Position numbers and translations under genes: made by a program | NCBI GenBank assembly: GCA_905215805.1 | Contig: CAJMRL010000003.1 | Span: forward strand, 124,001 to 188,000 | Reading direction: 5' to 3' | Source: an uncultured bacterium | Lineage (GTDB): Bacteria; Bacillota; Clostridia; UBA1381 | Length of the DNA: 64,000 nucleotides | The notes under the pieces: model-generated | Told to the model about the DNA's origin: nothing | The model's input: the letters and a program-made list of their open reading frames with translations, nothing else | Database searches by the model: none | Part shown: positions 42,760-50,905 of the stretch, piece after piece | How positions within the stretch are numbered: the stretch's first letter is position 1 | How the letters are laid out: each line of letters begins with the position of its first letter

Positions 42760-43146
42760 ATGGATTGCGTTATAAGAGAAATGGAAAAAGAAGAATATAG
42801 TCTGCTAAGTGATTTTTTATATGAAGCAATCTTTGTCCCTGATGGTACTGAGCCGCCACCTAAGTCTATCCTAAACTGTCCGGAATTGCAAGAAAAAGCA
42901 GGATTTTTAAGAGTTGAGTTCTTGACCTATAATGAGGGCCTCTGCGTTCAATGTATGCACATAGGCCCTTACGATGATGAGCCTGCTACTGTTGATTTAA
43001 TGCACAGCTATATGAAAGAAAACGGGTATGAATTGGATATTACCGATACAAGATACCACCACGAGATATATTTAAGTGACCCAAGAAAATGCGATCCAAG
43101 CAAGCTTAAAACAGTTGTACGGCATCCGATAAAAAAGATTAAATAA
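42760..43146 (+). CDS. chimeric gene: GNAT N-terminus joined to GyrI-like domain
   Basis: Residues 1-46 (MDCVIREMEKEEYSLLSDFL, PPPKSILNCPELQ) match the start of a GNAT acetyltransferase. From about residue 47 the sequence is the C-terminal half of a GyrI-like small-molecule-binding protein (FLRVEFLTYNEGLCVQCMHIGPYDDEPA, given in part; HHEIYLSDPRKCDPSKLKTV). The frame is intact, but neither parent domain is complete. An in-frame deletion between two neighbouring genes is the simplest origin. A functional role is doubtful. Confidence 0.75.
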   Translation: MDCVIREMEKEEYSLLSDFLYEAIFVPDGTEPPPKSILNCPELQEKAGFLRVEFLTYNEGLCVQCMHIGPYDDEPATVDLMHSYMKENGYELDITDTRYHHEIYLSDPRKCDPSKLKTVVRHPIKKIK

Positions 43147-43337
43147 GTTACAAATTTTTATTTTAAAAATGAAGGCAGTATTGTTGTGAGAGAAACAAAG
43201 AGCATGGTGAGCTTTCTATACTTTCACACAAGGAAGTGTTTATACAGAGTTGGGTGTAATGCTATTTTCAATATTGTACATTATGCTGCTGCTTTTTATC
43301 ACTTAAATAATTATAAATTAAAGAGGAGTACATTGTT

Positions 43338-43829
43338 ATGCTTTTATCTGAAAACTGTCTCATGGAAGAATTTACACAGCAGGATGTAAAAAATGCTGTA
43401 AAAATATACACAAACAGACAGACGAGAAAATTTTTGGGCGGGGCGCTTCAGCGGTATGAAGCAGAAAAAAAGGCGGCAGATCTTTTAAACAAAAATACAG
43501 ATAATGAAAAAGTGTTTGCCGTAAAAACAATAGAAAAGAAAGAATTTGTAGGGCTTATCTATTTTGCGCCTTATTACGACACAGGATATTATGAAATATC
43601 ATATGAATTTCTGCCGGAATTCTGGGGGAAGGGATATGCATTTGAGATTATGACAGCATTTATAAATGAGTGCCGCAACTGTGCCGGTATTCAAAAAAAG
43701 ATATATGCAGAAACGCAGACCGCAAATATACGTTCCAGAAAACTGCTGGAAAAGCTCGGCTATATTGCCGAAAGCGAACTTATACGCTACGGTGCAAAGC
43801 AAACGGTCTATTATATTGATATGATTTAA
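43338..43829 (+). CDS. GNAT acetyltransferase (RimJ/RimL-like)
   Basis: The 163-aa protein has the GNAT core: FAVKTIEKKEFVGLIYF, YEISYEFLPEFWGKGYAFEIM (acetyl-CoA loop) and NIRSRKLLEKLGYIAES. It probably N-acetylates a small molecule or protein amino group. AAGAGGAG precedes the ATG. It lies 20 bases from the next GNAT gene, and the two appear cotranscribed. Confidence 0.85.
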   Translation: MLLSENCLMEEFTQQDVKNAVKIYTNRQTRKFLGGALQRYEAEKKAADLLNKNTDNEKVFAVKTIEKKEFVGLIYFAPYYDTGYYEISYEFLPEFWGKGYAFEIMTAFINECRNCAGIQKKIYAETQTANIRSRKLLEKLGYIAESELIRYGAKQTVYYIDMI

Positions 43830-43849
43830 CAGAATACAAAGGAGGATAC

Positions 43850-44380
43850 ATGACAGAATACAGGGTTTTAAAGGAAAATGAAATAAACCGCAGCCTTTTT
43901 GCCTGTTTCATACGCCGTCAGATTGTGGATCAATGTGTGCGCAGGGATAACGGCAAATGGATTGTAAAATCCGACCCATTTATTGACGACTGGTCGGAAG
44001 AGGACTATAGGGTATTGATAAATTGTCTTAAAAATACAGTATCTACGGACGGATTTGTTTGCGGCGCCTTTTCCGACGGGAAATTAAAAGGATTTGCATC
44101 GGTAGAAAAAGATTTTTCCGGGGGGAAAAACAAATATCATGATTTGACATCTCTTCATGTGTCGGAGGATATGCGAAGAAATGGTATCGGAAAAGCGCTC
44201 TTTCTTTTCGCTGCAGATTGGGCAAGGTCAGACGGAGCAAAAAAGCTGTATATTTCTGCCCACTCCGCAATTGAAAGCCAAGCCTTTTACCGTGCAATGG
44301 GCTGTGTGGAAGCAGCCAAGTATAATGAGAAGCACGTTGAGGCAGAGCCGTATGACTGCCAGTTGGAATATACGCTATAA
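43850..44380 (+). CDS. GNAT acetyltransferase
   Basis: The 176-aa protein shows LTSLHVSEDMRRNGIGKALFLFAADWARSDGAKKL (acetyl-CoA motif RRNGIGKALF) and SAIESQAFYRAMGCVEA. It resembles GNATs acting on small xenobiotics. CAAAGGAGG precedes its ATG. The substrate is unknown. Confidence 0.85.
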   Translation: MTEYRVLKENEINRSLFACFIRRQIVDQCVRRDNGKWIVKSDPFIDDWSEEDYRVLINCLKNTVSTDGFVCGAFSDGKLKGFASVEKDFSGGKNKYHDLTSLHVSEDMRRNGIGKALFLFAADWARSDGAKKLYISAHSAIESQAFYRAMGCVEAAKYNEKHVEAEPYDCQLEYTL

Positions 44381-44458
44381 AATAATACGCATTTTTATCA
44401 GCTGTCTCAGACCTTCTGAATAACTTAAAGAAATAGCCAATGATTAAAGAGGTTAGAT

Positions 44459-44674
44459 ATGAATTATTGTATAAGCCAAGAATTTCATGATACATATGAA
44501 AACCTATATGAGCATATTGTGGTTGTTACATTAAAAGACGGCACGATCATTGAAGGCGGCTGGTATGATGAATTTTTTGAAGATGCATCGATACTCATAA
44601 GTACATTGGGTCCCGATGTGAAAATCATAAAAATATCGGACATAAAAGCAATAGAGCTTTCCAATAAGGATTGA
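44459..44674 (+). CDS. small protein, 71 aa, Sm/SH3-like
   Basis: The sequence YEHIVVVTLKDGTIIEGGWYDEFF followed by a DVKIIKISDIKAIEL strand resembles a minimal Sm-like or SH3-type beta barrel. No defined family is recognised. An AGAGG site precedes the ATG. Function unknown. Confidence 0.55.
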   Translation: MNYCISQEFHDTYENLYEHIVVVTLKDGTIIEGGWYDEFFEDASILISTLGPDVKIIKISDIKAIELSNKD

Positions 44675-44701
44675 TAAATCGGAATTTGTGAGGTTATAAA
44701 G

Positions 44702-44863
44702 ATGTTAATTATTAAGATAATAACGATTGTGTTTGCGGCGATTACAATTTATCTGTGTTATGATGAATATAAAAAAGGAAAAATGAGTTCAAGAAATTTC
44801 AAAATAGTCTCTGTGTGTGAAGGACTTGCAATTTTAGGAATGATATTTTTGATTATCTTGTGA
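44702..44863 (+). CDS. small membrane protein, 53 aa
   Basis: A short gene begins ATG 44702 behind GTGAGG and encodes two hydrophobic segments (IIKIITIVFAAITIYLCY and EGLAILGMIFLIIL) around a basic loop. It lies 27 bases behind the preceding small gene. No family is recognised. Confidence 0.5.
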   Translation: MLIIKIITIVFAAITIYLCYDEYKKGKMSSRNFKIVSVCEGLAILGMIFLIIL

Positions 44864-44912
44864 AAGTCAAATTCCGGTTTGTGAAATACAAATGTTTAGC
44901 AAGGACAAAGAA

Positions 44913-45368
44913 ATGGATATACGAGAAATAAACATTGACCATATTGACGCTATAAAAAAGCTTATGGTTGACATCTTTTCCAAAGAGCCATGGAACGATA
45001 CATGGACAGATGAACAGCTGCACCTGTATGTTTCAGAATTGATTGAAAATAAAAATTCTTTGTCATTTGGTTTGTTTGAGGATGATAACATGATAGGCAT
45101 GGCTTTAGGTCATGTCAAGCACTGGTATGAGGGAACGGAATACTGGATCGACGAATTTGGCATTCTTCCCCAAAAGCAACGCTGCGGGATTGGAACCGAA
45201 TTCCTGACTGAAATAGAAAAAGCTTTGATAGATAAGGGGATTATCTATATTGCGCTTCTTACAGAAAGGACTGTACCCGCCTATCATTTTTATAAAAGAA
45301 ACGGATTTGACGAAAAAGAAGAAACGCGCTTTTTTGTCAAAAGGGTTTATAGGTCTGCGAAGAAATGA
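44913..45368 (+). CDS. GNAT acetyltransferase, possible aminoglycoside-type
   Basis: The 151-aa protein has IFSKEPWNDTWTDEQLHLYV, FGLFEDDNMIGMALGHVKHW, a GTEYWIDEFGILPQKQRCGIGTEF acetyl-CoA region (core QRCGIGTEF) and AYHFYKRNGFD. The PWND..W..EQL.LY pattern occurs in AAC(6')-like GNATs, so an aminoglycoside is one candidate substrate; this is not proven. ATG 44913 is chosen because homology starts there. Confidence 0.75.
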   Translation: MDIREINIDHIDAIKKLMVDIFSKEPWNDTWTDEQLHLYVSELIENKNSLSFGLFEDDNMIGMALGHVKHWYEGTEYWIDEFGILPQKQRCGIGTEFLTEIEKALIDKGIIYIALLTERTVPAYHFYKRNGFDEKEETRFFVKRVYRSAKK

Positions 45369-45400
45369 AAGCCAAAAATAAATTTTAAAGGAGGCTTTAT

Positions 45401-46027
45401 ATGGCAAAAGTTCTGATTCACGGTTCGGGACATAAAACGGCAAGCTGGGACGAAACGATTTCCCATATGGAAAATAACGATGATATCTTGTGCCCGAACT
45501 TAGGTTCTATTCTTAAAGGGAAAAAAGCAAGCTATGCGAATCTATATTCCTCATTTACAGAATATTGCGATAAAATCGACGGGCCGGTTCACTTATGCGG
45601 CATTTCATTGGGTGGTATTTTAGCGCTGAATTACGCCTTGGACTTCCCGGAGAAAGCGAAAACGTTGATTTTGATCGGTACGCCGTATAAGGTTCCAAAG
45701 ATGGCATTTGCGTTTCAAAATATGATTTTTAGATTTTTACCGAAATCTGTTTTTGAGAATATGGCGTTTGATAAAAAAGACACTTTTACTTTGGGAAATT
45801 CCATGAGGAGCTTAGATTTCAGCGGTAGAGTGCAAAATATCAAGTGTCCCACGCTGATCATTTGCGGAAAGAAAGACAATGCAAACATGAAATCGGCGTA
45901 TTTCCTTTCGCAAAATATTAAAAACGCAGAATTAAAAATCATTGAAAATGTTGGGCATGTTGTAAACGAAGAAGCCCCGGAAGCTTTAGCAAAAATATTG
46001 GATGAATATTACTGCTTATATTCCTAA
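45401..46027 (+). CDS. alpha/beta hydrolase, 208 aa
   Basis: The protein shows LIHGSGHKTASW, the elbow LCGISLGGILALNYAL (GISLG), IKCPTLIICGKKDNANM and the His in NVGHVVNEEAPE. It is a compact hydrolase of unknown substrate, similar to small esterases of resistance islands. AAAGGAGGC precedes the start. Confidence 0.85.
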   Translation: MAKVLIHGSGHKTASWDETISHMENNDDILCPNLGSILKGKKASYANLYSSFTEYCDKIDGPVHLCGISLGGILALNYALDFPEKAKTLILIGTPYKVPKMAFAFQNMIFRFLPKSVFENMAFDKKDTFTLGNSMRSLDFSGRVQNIKCPTLIICGKKDNANMKSAYFLSQNIKNAELKIIENVGHVVNEEAPEALAKILDEYYCLYS

Positions 46028-46066
46028 ATATGACTAATCAAAAATTACAAAGGAGGCTTCCGAAGC

Positions 46067-47590
46067 ATGGAAAACAGAATATATCTCGCTATCGATCTCA
46101 AGTCTTTCTATGCTTCGGTGGAATGCATGGAACGTGGGCTTGACCCGATGACGACCAATTTGGTTGTAGCGGACGAAAGCCGCACCGAGAAGACCATTTG
46201 CCTTGCCATTTCACCCTCTCTGAAATCCTATGGGATCCCCGGCAGGCCGAGATTGTTTGAGGTTGTGCAGAAAATCAAAGAGGTAAACGCCGCACGGCAG
46301 CGCAGCGCACCCGGAAGAAGATTTGCCGGTTCCTCCTCCGATTACAATGAATTAAAAATCCGCCCCGATCTTGCCGTTGATTATATTGTCGCCCCACCTC
46401 AGATGGCGCGGTATATGGAGATCAGTACGCAGATTTACGATATTTATATGAAATATATCGCGCCTGAGGATATGCATGTTTACTCGATCGACGAAGTATT
46501 TATGGATGTTACCAATTATCTGAATACCTACCGGTTTTCAGCAAGAGAGCTTGCCATGAAGATCATCCTGGATGTACTGCATACAGCAGGGATTACCGCG
46601 ACGGCAGGCATTGGCACGAATCTTTATCTTTGCAAAGTGGCGATGGACATTGAAGCAAAGCATATCCCGCCGGATAAAAACGGCGTGCGGATTGCTGAGC
46701 TGGACGAGATAAGCTATCGCCGGAAATTATGGAGCCACCGCCCTCTAACAGACTTTTGGCGTGTGGGCAGAGGATATGCAAATAAGCTTGAGCAAAACGG
46801 AATCTTTACAATGGGCGATGTGGCACGGTGCTCTATTGGCAAGCCCAATGAATATTACAATGAAGATTTACTTTACAAGCTGTTCGGCGTGAATGCCGAA
46901 TTGCTGATCGACCACGCATGGGGCTGGGAGCCATGCACCATTGCAGACATTAAGGCATATAAGCCGGAGTCAAACAGCATTGGTTCCGGGCAGGTTCTGC
47001 AGTGTCCCTATGACTTTGAAAAAGCAAAGCTTGTTGTAAAGGAAATGACGGATGCTTTGGTGCTGGATCTGGTAGAGAAAGGGCTTGTGACCAATCAGCT
47101 CACGCTTACTGTCGGCTATGACATAGAGAATCTGACAGATCAGAACCGCAGAAAGAAGTACCACGGCGAAGTCAAAACAGACCGTTACGGAAGGAATATC
47201 CCGAAGCATGCGCACGGCACGGCGAATCTGGAGGGCTATTCTTCCTCAACAAAACAGATCATGGCAGCCATGCTGGAGCTTTTCGACCGCATCGTAGACA
47301 AAAACCTTTTGATACGGCGGCTGAATGTTACGGCAAACCATGTGATTGATGAAAAATCAATGCCCAAACCGCCTCAGTATCAGCAGATGGACTTTTTCAC
47401 CGACTATGCGGCGGAACAAGAAAAACAAAAAGCGGAACAGGCAGAGCTTACCCGCGAGAAAAAAATTCAGGAAGCTATGATCGATATCAAGAAAAGATTC
47501 GGTAAAAACGCTGTCCTAAAGGGGACTAATCTGTCAGAAGGCGCGACCGGAAAAGACAGGAACAACCAGATCGGAGGGCATAAAGCATGA
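46067..47590 (+). CDS. Y-family DNA polymerase (DinB/UmuC-like)
   Basis: The 507-aa translesion polymerase has the metal-binding AIDLKSFYASVEC at its N-terminus, YSIDEVFMDVT near residue 143, an HhH region (DFWRVGRGYANKLEQNGI) and the little-finger domain. It is of the UV-repair type common on plasmids and phages and is cotranscribed with tag (ATGA overlap) and a YolD-like gene. I see no LexA box in the 40-base upstream gap. Confidence 0.92.
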   Translation: MENRIYLAIDLKSFYASVECMERGLDPMTTNLVVADESRTEKTICLAISPSLKSYGIPGRPRLFEVVQKIKEVNAARQRSAPGRRFAGSSSDYNELKIRPDLAVDYIVAPPQMARYMEISTQIYDIYMKYIAPEDMHVYSIDEVFMDVTNYLNTYRFSARELAMKIILDVLHTAGITATAGIGTNLYLCKVAMDIEAKHIPPDKNGVRIAELDEISYRRKLWSHRPLTDFWRVGRGYANKLEQNGIFTMGDVARCSIGKPNEYYNEDLLYKLFGVNAELLIDHAWGWEPCTIADIKAYKPESNSIGSGQVLQCPYDFEKAKLVVKEMTDALVLDLVEKGLVTNQLTLTVGYDIENLTDQNRRKKYHGEVKTDRYGRNIPKHAHGTANLEGYSSSTKQIMAAMLELFDRIVDKNLLIRRLNVTANHVIDEKSMPKPPQYQQMDFFTDYAAEQEKQKAEQAELTREKKIQEAMIDIKKRFGKNAVLKGTNLSEGATGKDRNNQIGGHKA

Positions 47591-48147
47591 AGAAAAATCC
47601 CAATCGGTGTGCCTATGTAAATATGGGTAATCCGTTATATATTCGATATCACGATGAAGAATGGGGCGCTGCCGAGCATTCCGATCAAAAGCTTTTCGAG
47701 ATGCTGCTGTTGGAATGCTTTCAGGCCGGGCTATCATGGGAATGCGTATTAAACAAGCGCGAAGCTTTCCGCGCCGCCTTCGATCATTTTGACGTAGATA
47801 AGATTGCCTGCTATGGTGAGGAGAAAATACAGCAGCTCATGAATAATCCGGCAATCATCCGCAACCGGCTGAAGATAAAGGCAAGCATTACAAATGCTGT
47901 TGTTTTCAAAGAGATCCAAGCGGAATACGGCTCTTTCGACGCATACATCTGGGGCTATACAAATGGGGAAACCATCATTGAGGAATACACACTCAGAACT
48001 ACTTCCCCTCTGTCTGACCGGATATCGAAAGATCTCAAAAAGCGAGGCATGAAGTTCGTCGGCTCCACCATCATATACTCCTATCTGCAAGCTGTAGGAA
48101 TATTAAACGCTCATGGGAAAGAATGTGATTGGTATAAACAGGATTAA
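47587..48147 (+). CDS. tag: DNA-3-methyladenine glycosylase I
   Basis: Tag removes 3-methyladenine from alkylated DNA. The 186-aa protein has RCAYVNMGNPLYIRYHDEEWG (zinc-binding Cys and the catalytic-site Glu/Trp), LSWECVLNKREAFRAAF and the terminal MKFVGSTIIYSYLQAVGILNAH block (shown only in part). It overlaps the polymerase stop and forms a damage-tolerance operon with it. Confidence 0.93.
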   Translation: MKKNPNRCAYVNMGNPLYIRYHDEEWGAAEHSDQKLFEMLLLECFQAGLSWECVLNKREAFRAAFDHFDVDKIACYGEEKIQQLMNNPAIIRNRLKIKASITNAVVFKEIQAEYGSFDAYIWGYTNGETIIEEYTLRTTSPLSDRISKDLKKRGMKFVGSTIIYSYLQAVGILNAHGKECDWYKQD

Positions 48148-48168
48148 ATCGATTGGGAGGAAAAACAA

Positions 48169-48594
48169 GTGAGCAAAGATCAACCAACTGGCGCTTATGA
48201 TGATATCATTGGTCTTCCGCACCATGTTTCAGCCACACATCCTCAAATGTCAAGACTGGACCGCGCCGCGCAATTTGCCCCATTTGCCGCACTGACCGGA
48301 TATGGTGCGGCAATCAAAGAAACGGCGCGTCTGACTGACGAACGGGCGGAGCTTGGCGAATATGAACTGATGGAGCTAAACGCCGGTATCCAAATGCTGA
48401 TGGAACGCATCGACGAGCATCCCCAAGTGGAAATCACCTATTTCAAGCCGGATGAACGCAAGGATGGCGGAGCGTATTTGACGGTAAAGAGCCGGGCGAA
48501 AAGACTAAATGAATACGAACGGTTCCTTCTGTTGGAAGATGGGACGGAAATACCGTTTAATGATATTTATAAAATAGAGCTTTGCGCGGATTGA
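48169..48594 (+). CDS. YolD-like protein
   Basis: The 141-aa protein contains the YolD-type blocks MSRLDRAAQFAPFAALTGY and VEITYFKPDERKDGG, ending in IPFNDIYKIEL. YolD-like proteins are often encoded beside UmuC-type polymerases and are thought to be UvrD- or UmuD-like accessory factors. Here it follows the polymerase and tag. GGGAGGAA precedes the start. Confidence 0.85.
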   Translation: MSKDQPTGAYDDIIGLPHHVSATHPQMSRLDRAAQFAPFAALTGYGAAIKETARLTDERAELGEYELMELNAGIQMLMERIDEHPQVEITYFKPDERKDGGAYLTVKSRAKRLNEYERFLLLEDGTEIPFNDIYKIELCAD

Positions 48595-48656
48595 ATAAAG
48601 ACTTTGCTCCGGCGCACTCAGCATATACAACGGAAAGAAAGTGAAGGTAATGGCAA

Positions 48657-49280
48657 ATGTTAGAATTCGGATGGATTTGTTTATTAGCAGCAATGGTCGG
48701 CGATTTTGCAGTCCCATATGTATTGGCTCCGTTTTATCATGAATACAGTCATAAAAAGCAGGTAATGAGTGTTTTGGGAAATCCCAAAAGTCCTGTTCGC
48801 AGGTGGTATAATACATGGCTTATTTTGTTGGGAATCGGATTGCTGGCTTCCTTTCCTGCTTTAATCAATGTATATTTGACAAAATCAATTGGGCTTACGA
48901 TTACCATGCTAATCTTGATTGCAATGTTTGCGGTAGGAGCAGGAATTTTATCTGGTATTTTCTCTGTAAATGAGAAAAAAGAGGATCAAAACCTTGCTTC
49001 AAAAATACACGGTGTTGCATCTTCTTTAGGATTTATTGCCCTCGCCTTTGCTCCATTGTTTCTGTCAATTTTATCTTTTTGGCAGCATGAAACTATTTTA
49101 GGGATTTTGGCTGCAGTTTGTTTTGCTTTGGGGCTTGTATGTTTTGTTCTTTTCGTTATGGCTGATAAAGTGGAATTCAAAGATACATGGATTGAAAATG
49201 AGGGCTTATGGCAGCGTTTAACCCTCATGTGTATGTATATTCCATTTGTTATCGTCAGCATACAAGAGTTAATCAAATAG
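48657..49280 (+). CDS. DUF998-like membrane protein
   Basis: The 207-aa protein has about six hydrophobic segments, and the N-terminal block (GWICLLAAMVGDFAVPYVLA, YSHKKQVMSVLGNPKSPV) matches DUF998. Family function is unknown. It stands alone between the DNA-repair operon and the second toxin-antitoxin-like operon. Confidence 0.75.
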   Translation: MLEFGWICLLAAMVGDFAVPYVLAPFYHEYSHKKQVMSVLGNPKSPVRRWYNTWLILLGIGLLASFPALINVYLTKSIGLTITMLILIAMFAVGAGILSGIFSVNEKKEDQNLASKIHGVASSLGFIALAFAPLFLSILSFWQHETILGILAAVCFALGLVCFVLFVMADKVEFKDTWIENEGLWQRLTLMCMYIPFVIVSIQELIK

Positions 49281-49287
49281 TGCATTT

Positions 49288-49329
49288 ATACCCTACGATA
49301 TTGACATTGTAAAAAAAGTAGGGTATAAT
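49288..49329 (+). promoter_or_regulatory. promoter with inverted-repeat operator of the DUF3990 operon
   Basis: TTGACA (49301-49306), a 17-bp spacer and TATAAT (49324-49329) form the promoter. A 9-bp inverted repeat ATACCCTAC (49288-49296) and GTAGGGTAT (49318-49326) brackets the -35 and enters the -10. This is ideal for autorepression by an operon-encoded antitoxin. Confidence 0.8.
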
Positions 49330-49348
49330 TTTTATGGGTGATGAAATT

Positions 49349-49645
49349 ATGCGCATGCTTGAAAACCTTGTCTTGAGAGAAGCACATACATTTGAGATAT
49401 TAAAAAAGCAATATGAAGCAATGCTTGCCGAGCTCCCTAAAGGCTCGCTGACTTTAAAACGCGGCGCTTACTATTATCTGAATTATAAAGAACATGGGAA
49501 AATGATTTCAAAATATATCGGCAAAGAGTCACCGGAAATCGACTCTCTGCGTGAGAAAATCGAGAAGCGAAGACATATTGAAAAAATGCTGCGCAATATA
49601 AACGCTGAGCTTAAAATTGCGCAAAAAGTGAGGGAATCGGAATGA
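49349..49645 (+). CDS. DUF6788-like small protein, first gene of TA-like operon
   Basis: The 98-aa protein has LPKGSLTLKRGAYYYLNYKEHGKMISKYIGKES, of which the YYYLNY...SKYIGK part is the family signature, with flanking coiled-coil helices. ATG 49334 would lie upstream of the predicted transcription start near 49336, so ATG 49349 with GGTGATG before it is preferred. Its end overlaps the DUF3990 gene (ATGA). It may bind nucleic acid and be the regulator of the operon. Confidence 0.65.
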   Translation: MRMLENLVLREAHTFEILKKQYEAMLAELPKGSLTLKRGAYYYLNYKEHGKMISKYIGKESPEIDSLREKIEKRRHIEKMLRNINAELKIAQKVRESE

Positions 49646-50124
49646 TCTTATTTCATGGAAGCAATGTGGAAGTAATGCAGCCTAAGCTGATCCCGCAGAA
49701 TCGGTATCTGGATTTCGGGTTTGGATTTTACACCACACTGAATAAAGAACAGGCGATCAGCTTTTCAAAGAAAGTATCAAAGAGAAGAGGCGGCAGCAGT
49801 ATTGTCAGTGTTTATGAATTGAACGAATCAGAGCTTGGAAATAATCTGGATATACTAAGGTTTAAAGCGCCGGATGAACAATGGCTTGATTTCGTGTTTG
49901 CAAACCGTTCCGGAAATTATGAGGGTAAAGAATATGACTGTATCTACGGGCCAGTGGCAAACGATGATGTATATCAAACTTTTGCTGCCTACATGGCCGG
50001 TATACTGACAAAAGAACAAACGCTTGCGAACCTGAAAGTAAAAAAACTCTATGACCAAATGGTATTTGCAACGCAAAAAGCAATCGGTTATCTGCATTTT
50101 AAAGAATCTTTTATTGTGGAGTGA
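49642..50124 (+). CDS. DUF3990 protein, predicted ADP-ribosyltransferase-like toxin (second type)
   Basis: The 160-aa protein begins MILFHGSNVEVMQPKLIPQN and has YLDFGFGFYTTLNKEQAISF, the same HGS...DFGxGFYxT blocks as the protein at 33933-34610, which mark the NAD-binding core of the ART-like fold. VYELNESEL is a possible later strand. It is 65 residues shorter than the first copy and has different operon partners. Activity is untested. Confidence 0.75.
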   Translation: MILFHGSNVEVMQPKLIPQNRYLDFGFGFYTTLNKEQAISFSKKVSKRRGGSSIVSVYELNESELGNNLDILRFKAPDEQWLDFVFANRSGNYEGKEYDCIYGPVANDDVYQTFAAYMAGILTKEQTLANLKVKKLYDQMVFATQKAIGYLHFKESFIVE

Positions 50125-50129
50125 TACTT

Positions 50130-50369
50130 ATGGATGAGAACAAATTATCCGTCGTTTTAAGCATGACAGTTCCCAAAATAATTGAACTGATCCTGGAAAA
50201 CAGCAAACTGTCGGAACTGGAAGCAACAGAACAGTTTTATTCTTCGCGGGTGTATGCTCTTCTTGAGGATGAAGAAACCAAACTGTGGCATCTCAGCCCG
50301 CTAACGCTGTATAACATGTATGAAGAGGAACAAAAAACAGGTGAAATTACATTTCCGGAGGAGGCATGA
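50130..50369 (+). CDS. small acidic protein of the DUF3990 operon, 79 aa
   Basis: The protein reads DENKLSVVLSMTVPKIIELI and EATEQFYSSRVYALLEDEETKLWHL in part. It is helical and acidic, like many proteinaceous antitoxins. ATG 50130 follows GGAGTGAT; it starts five bases behind the toxin stop and overlaps the next gene by four bases. Confidence 0.7.
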   Translation: MDENKLSVVLSMTVPKIIELILENSKLSELEATEQFYSSRVYALLEDEETKLWHLSPLTLYNMYEEEQKTGEITFPEEA

Positions 50370-50590
50370 GCGTTATGAGCAGTCAGATGAATTATTTGAT
50401 TTTCTGTATAGAACAGTACAAACTGCATAAACATCTCAGCGGAAAACAAGTCGCGGAGCTTTTTAAACAATATCGGGTGTATGACTATATCCTGAGCTGT
50501 TTTGATGCGTTGCACACCACCGGTACCGAGTATGTGATGGATGACATTGATATGTATATAGATGCCAGAATTGCAGCGGCAAAACAGTGA
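50366..50590 (+). CDS. DUF3791 protein
   Basis: The 74-aa protein has NYLIFCIEQYKLHKHLSGKQV and YDYILSCFDALHTTGTEYV, the DUF3791 signature. DUF3791 genes regularly accompany DUF3990 genes in Firmicutes. GGAGGAGGC precedes the ATG, which overlaps the previous stop. It is probably an antitoxin or co-regulator. Confidence 0.8.
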   Translation: MSVMSSQMNYLIFCIEQYKLHKHLSGKQVAELFKQYRVYDYILSCFDALHTTGTEYVMDDIDMYIDARIAAAKQ

Positions 50591-50620
50591 AATTCGATGA
50601 CAATGTGTTTTAATAGTCTC

Positions 50621-50646
50621 AAAGGCGGTCATCGACCGCCTTTTTC
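50621..50646 (+). terminator. terminator of the DUF3990 operon
   Basis: AAAGGCGGTC-ATC-GACCGCCTTTTT is a perfect hairpin with T-tract about 30 bases behind the DUF3791 stop. Confidence 0.92.
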
Positions 50647-50668
50647 AGAAATTAAAGTGAGGTCAGTT

Positions 50669-50905
50669 ATGAAATATAAATATTTAATTGCAGGGTTAGT
50701 AACGGGCTTTTGTGCAGGTGCTTTTATAGGTATTTTGATATGGGTATTTCTGGATAATATTTTCGGTATCGGGATTTGTCCCGGCATAGGAATATTAATT
50801 GGTATTGCTGCAGGCACATTGATCGATCATCAAAAAATAATAAGTAACGAGGAGCAAATAGACCATGAACATACTGATCGTGGAGGACGACATAGCTTTA
50901 AATAA
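50669..50905 (+). CDS. small membrane protein, 78 aa
   Basis: ATG 50669 lies behind AAAGTGAGG. The product has glycine-rich hydrophobic segments (LIAGLVTGFCAGAFIGILIW and GIGICPGIGILIGIAAGTLI) and a hydrophilic tail that overlaps the response-regulator start by 41 bases. No family is recognised; the overlap suggests coupling to the two-component genes. Confidence 0.55.
   Translation: MKYKYLIAGLVTGFCAGAFIGILIWVFLDNIFGIGICPGIGILIGIAAGTLIDHQKIISNEEQIDHEHTDRGGRHSFK

Noticed and set aside
46028..46066. Search for a LexA/DinR operator in front of the Y-family polymerase
   Set aside because: No CGAACN4GTTCG-type or GAACN4GTTC-type site is present in the gap.
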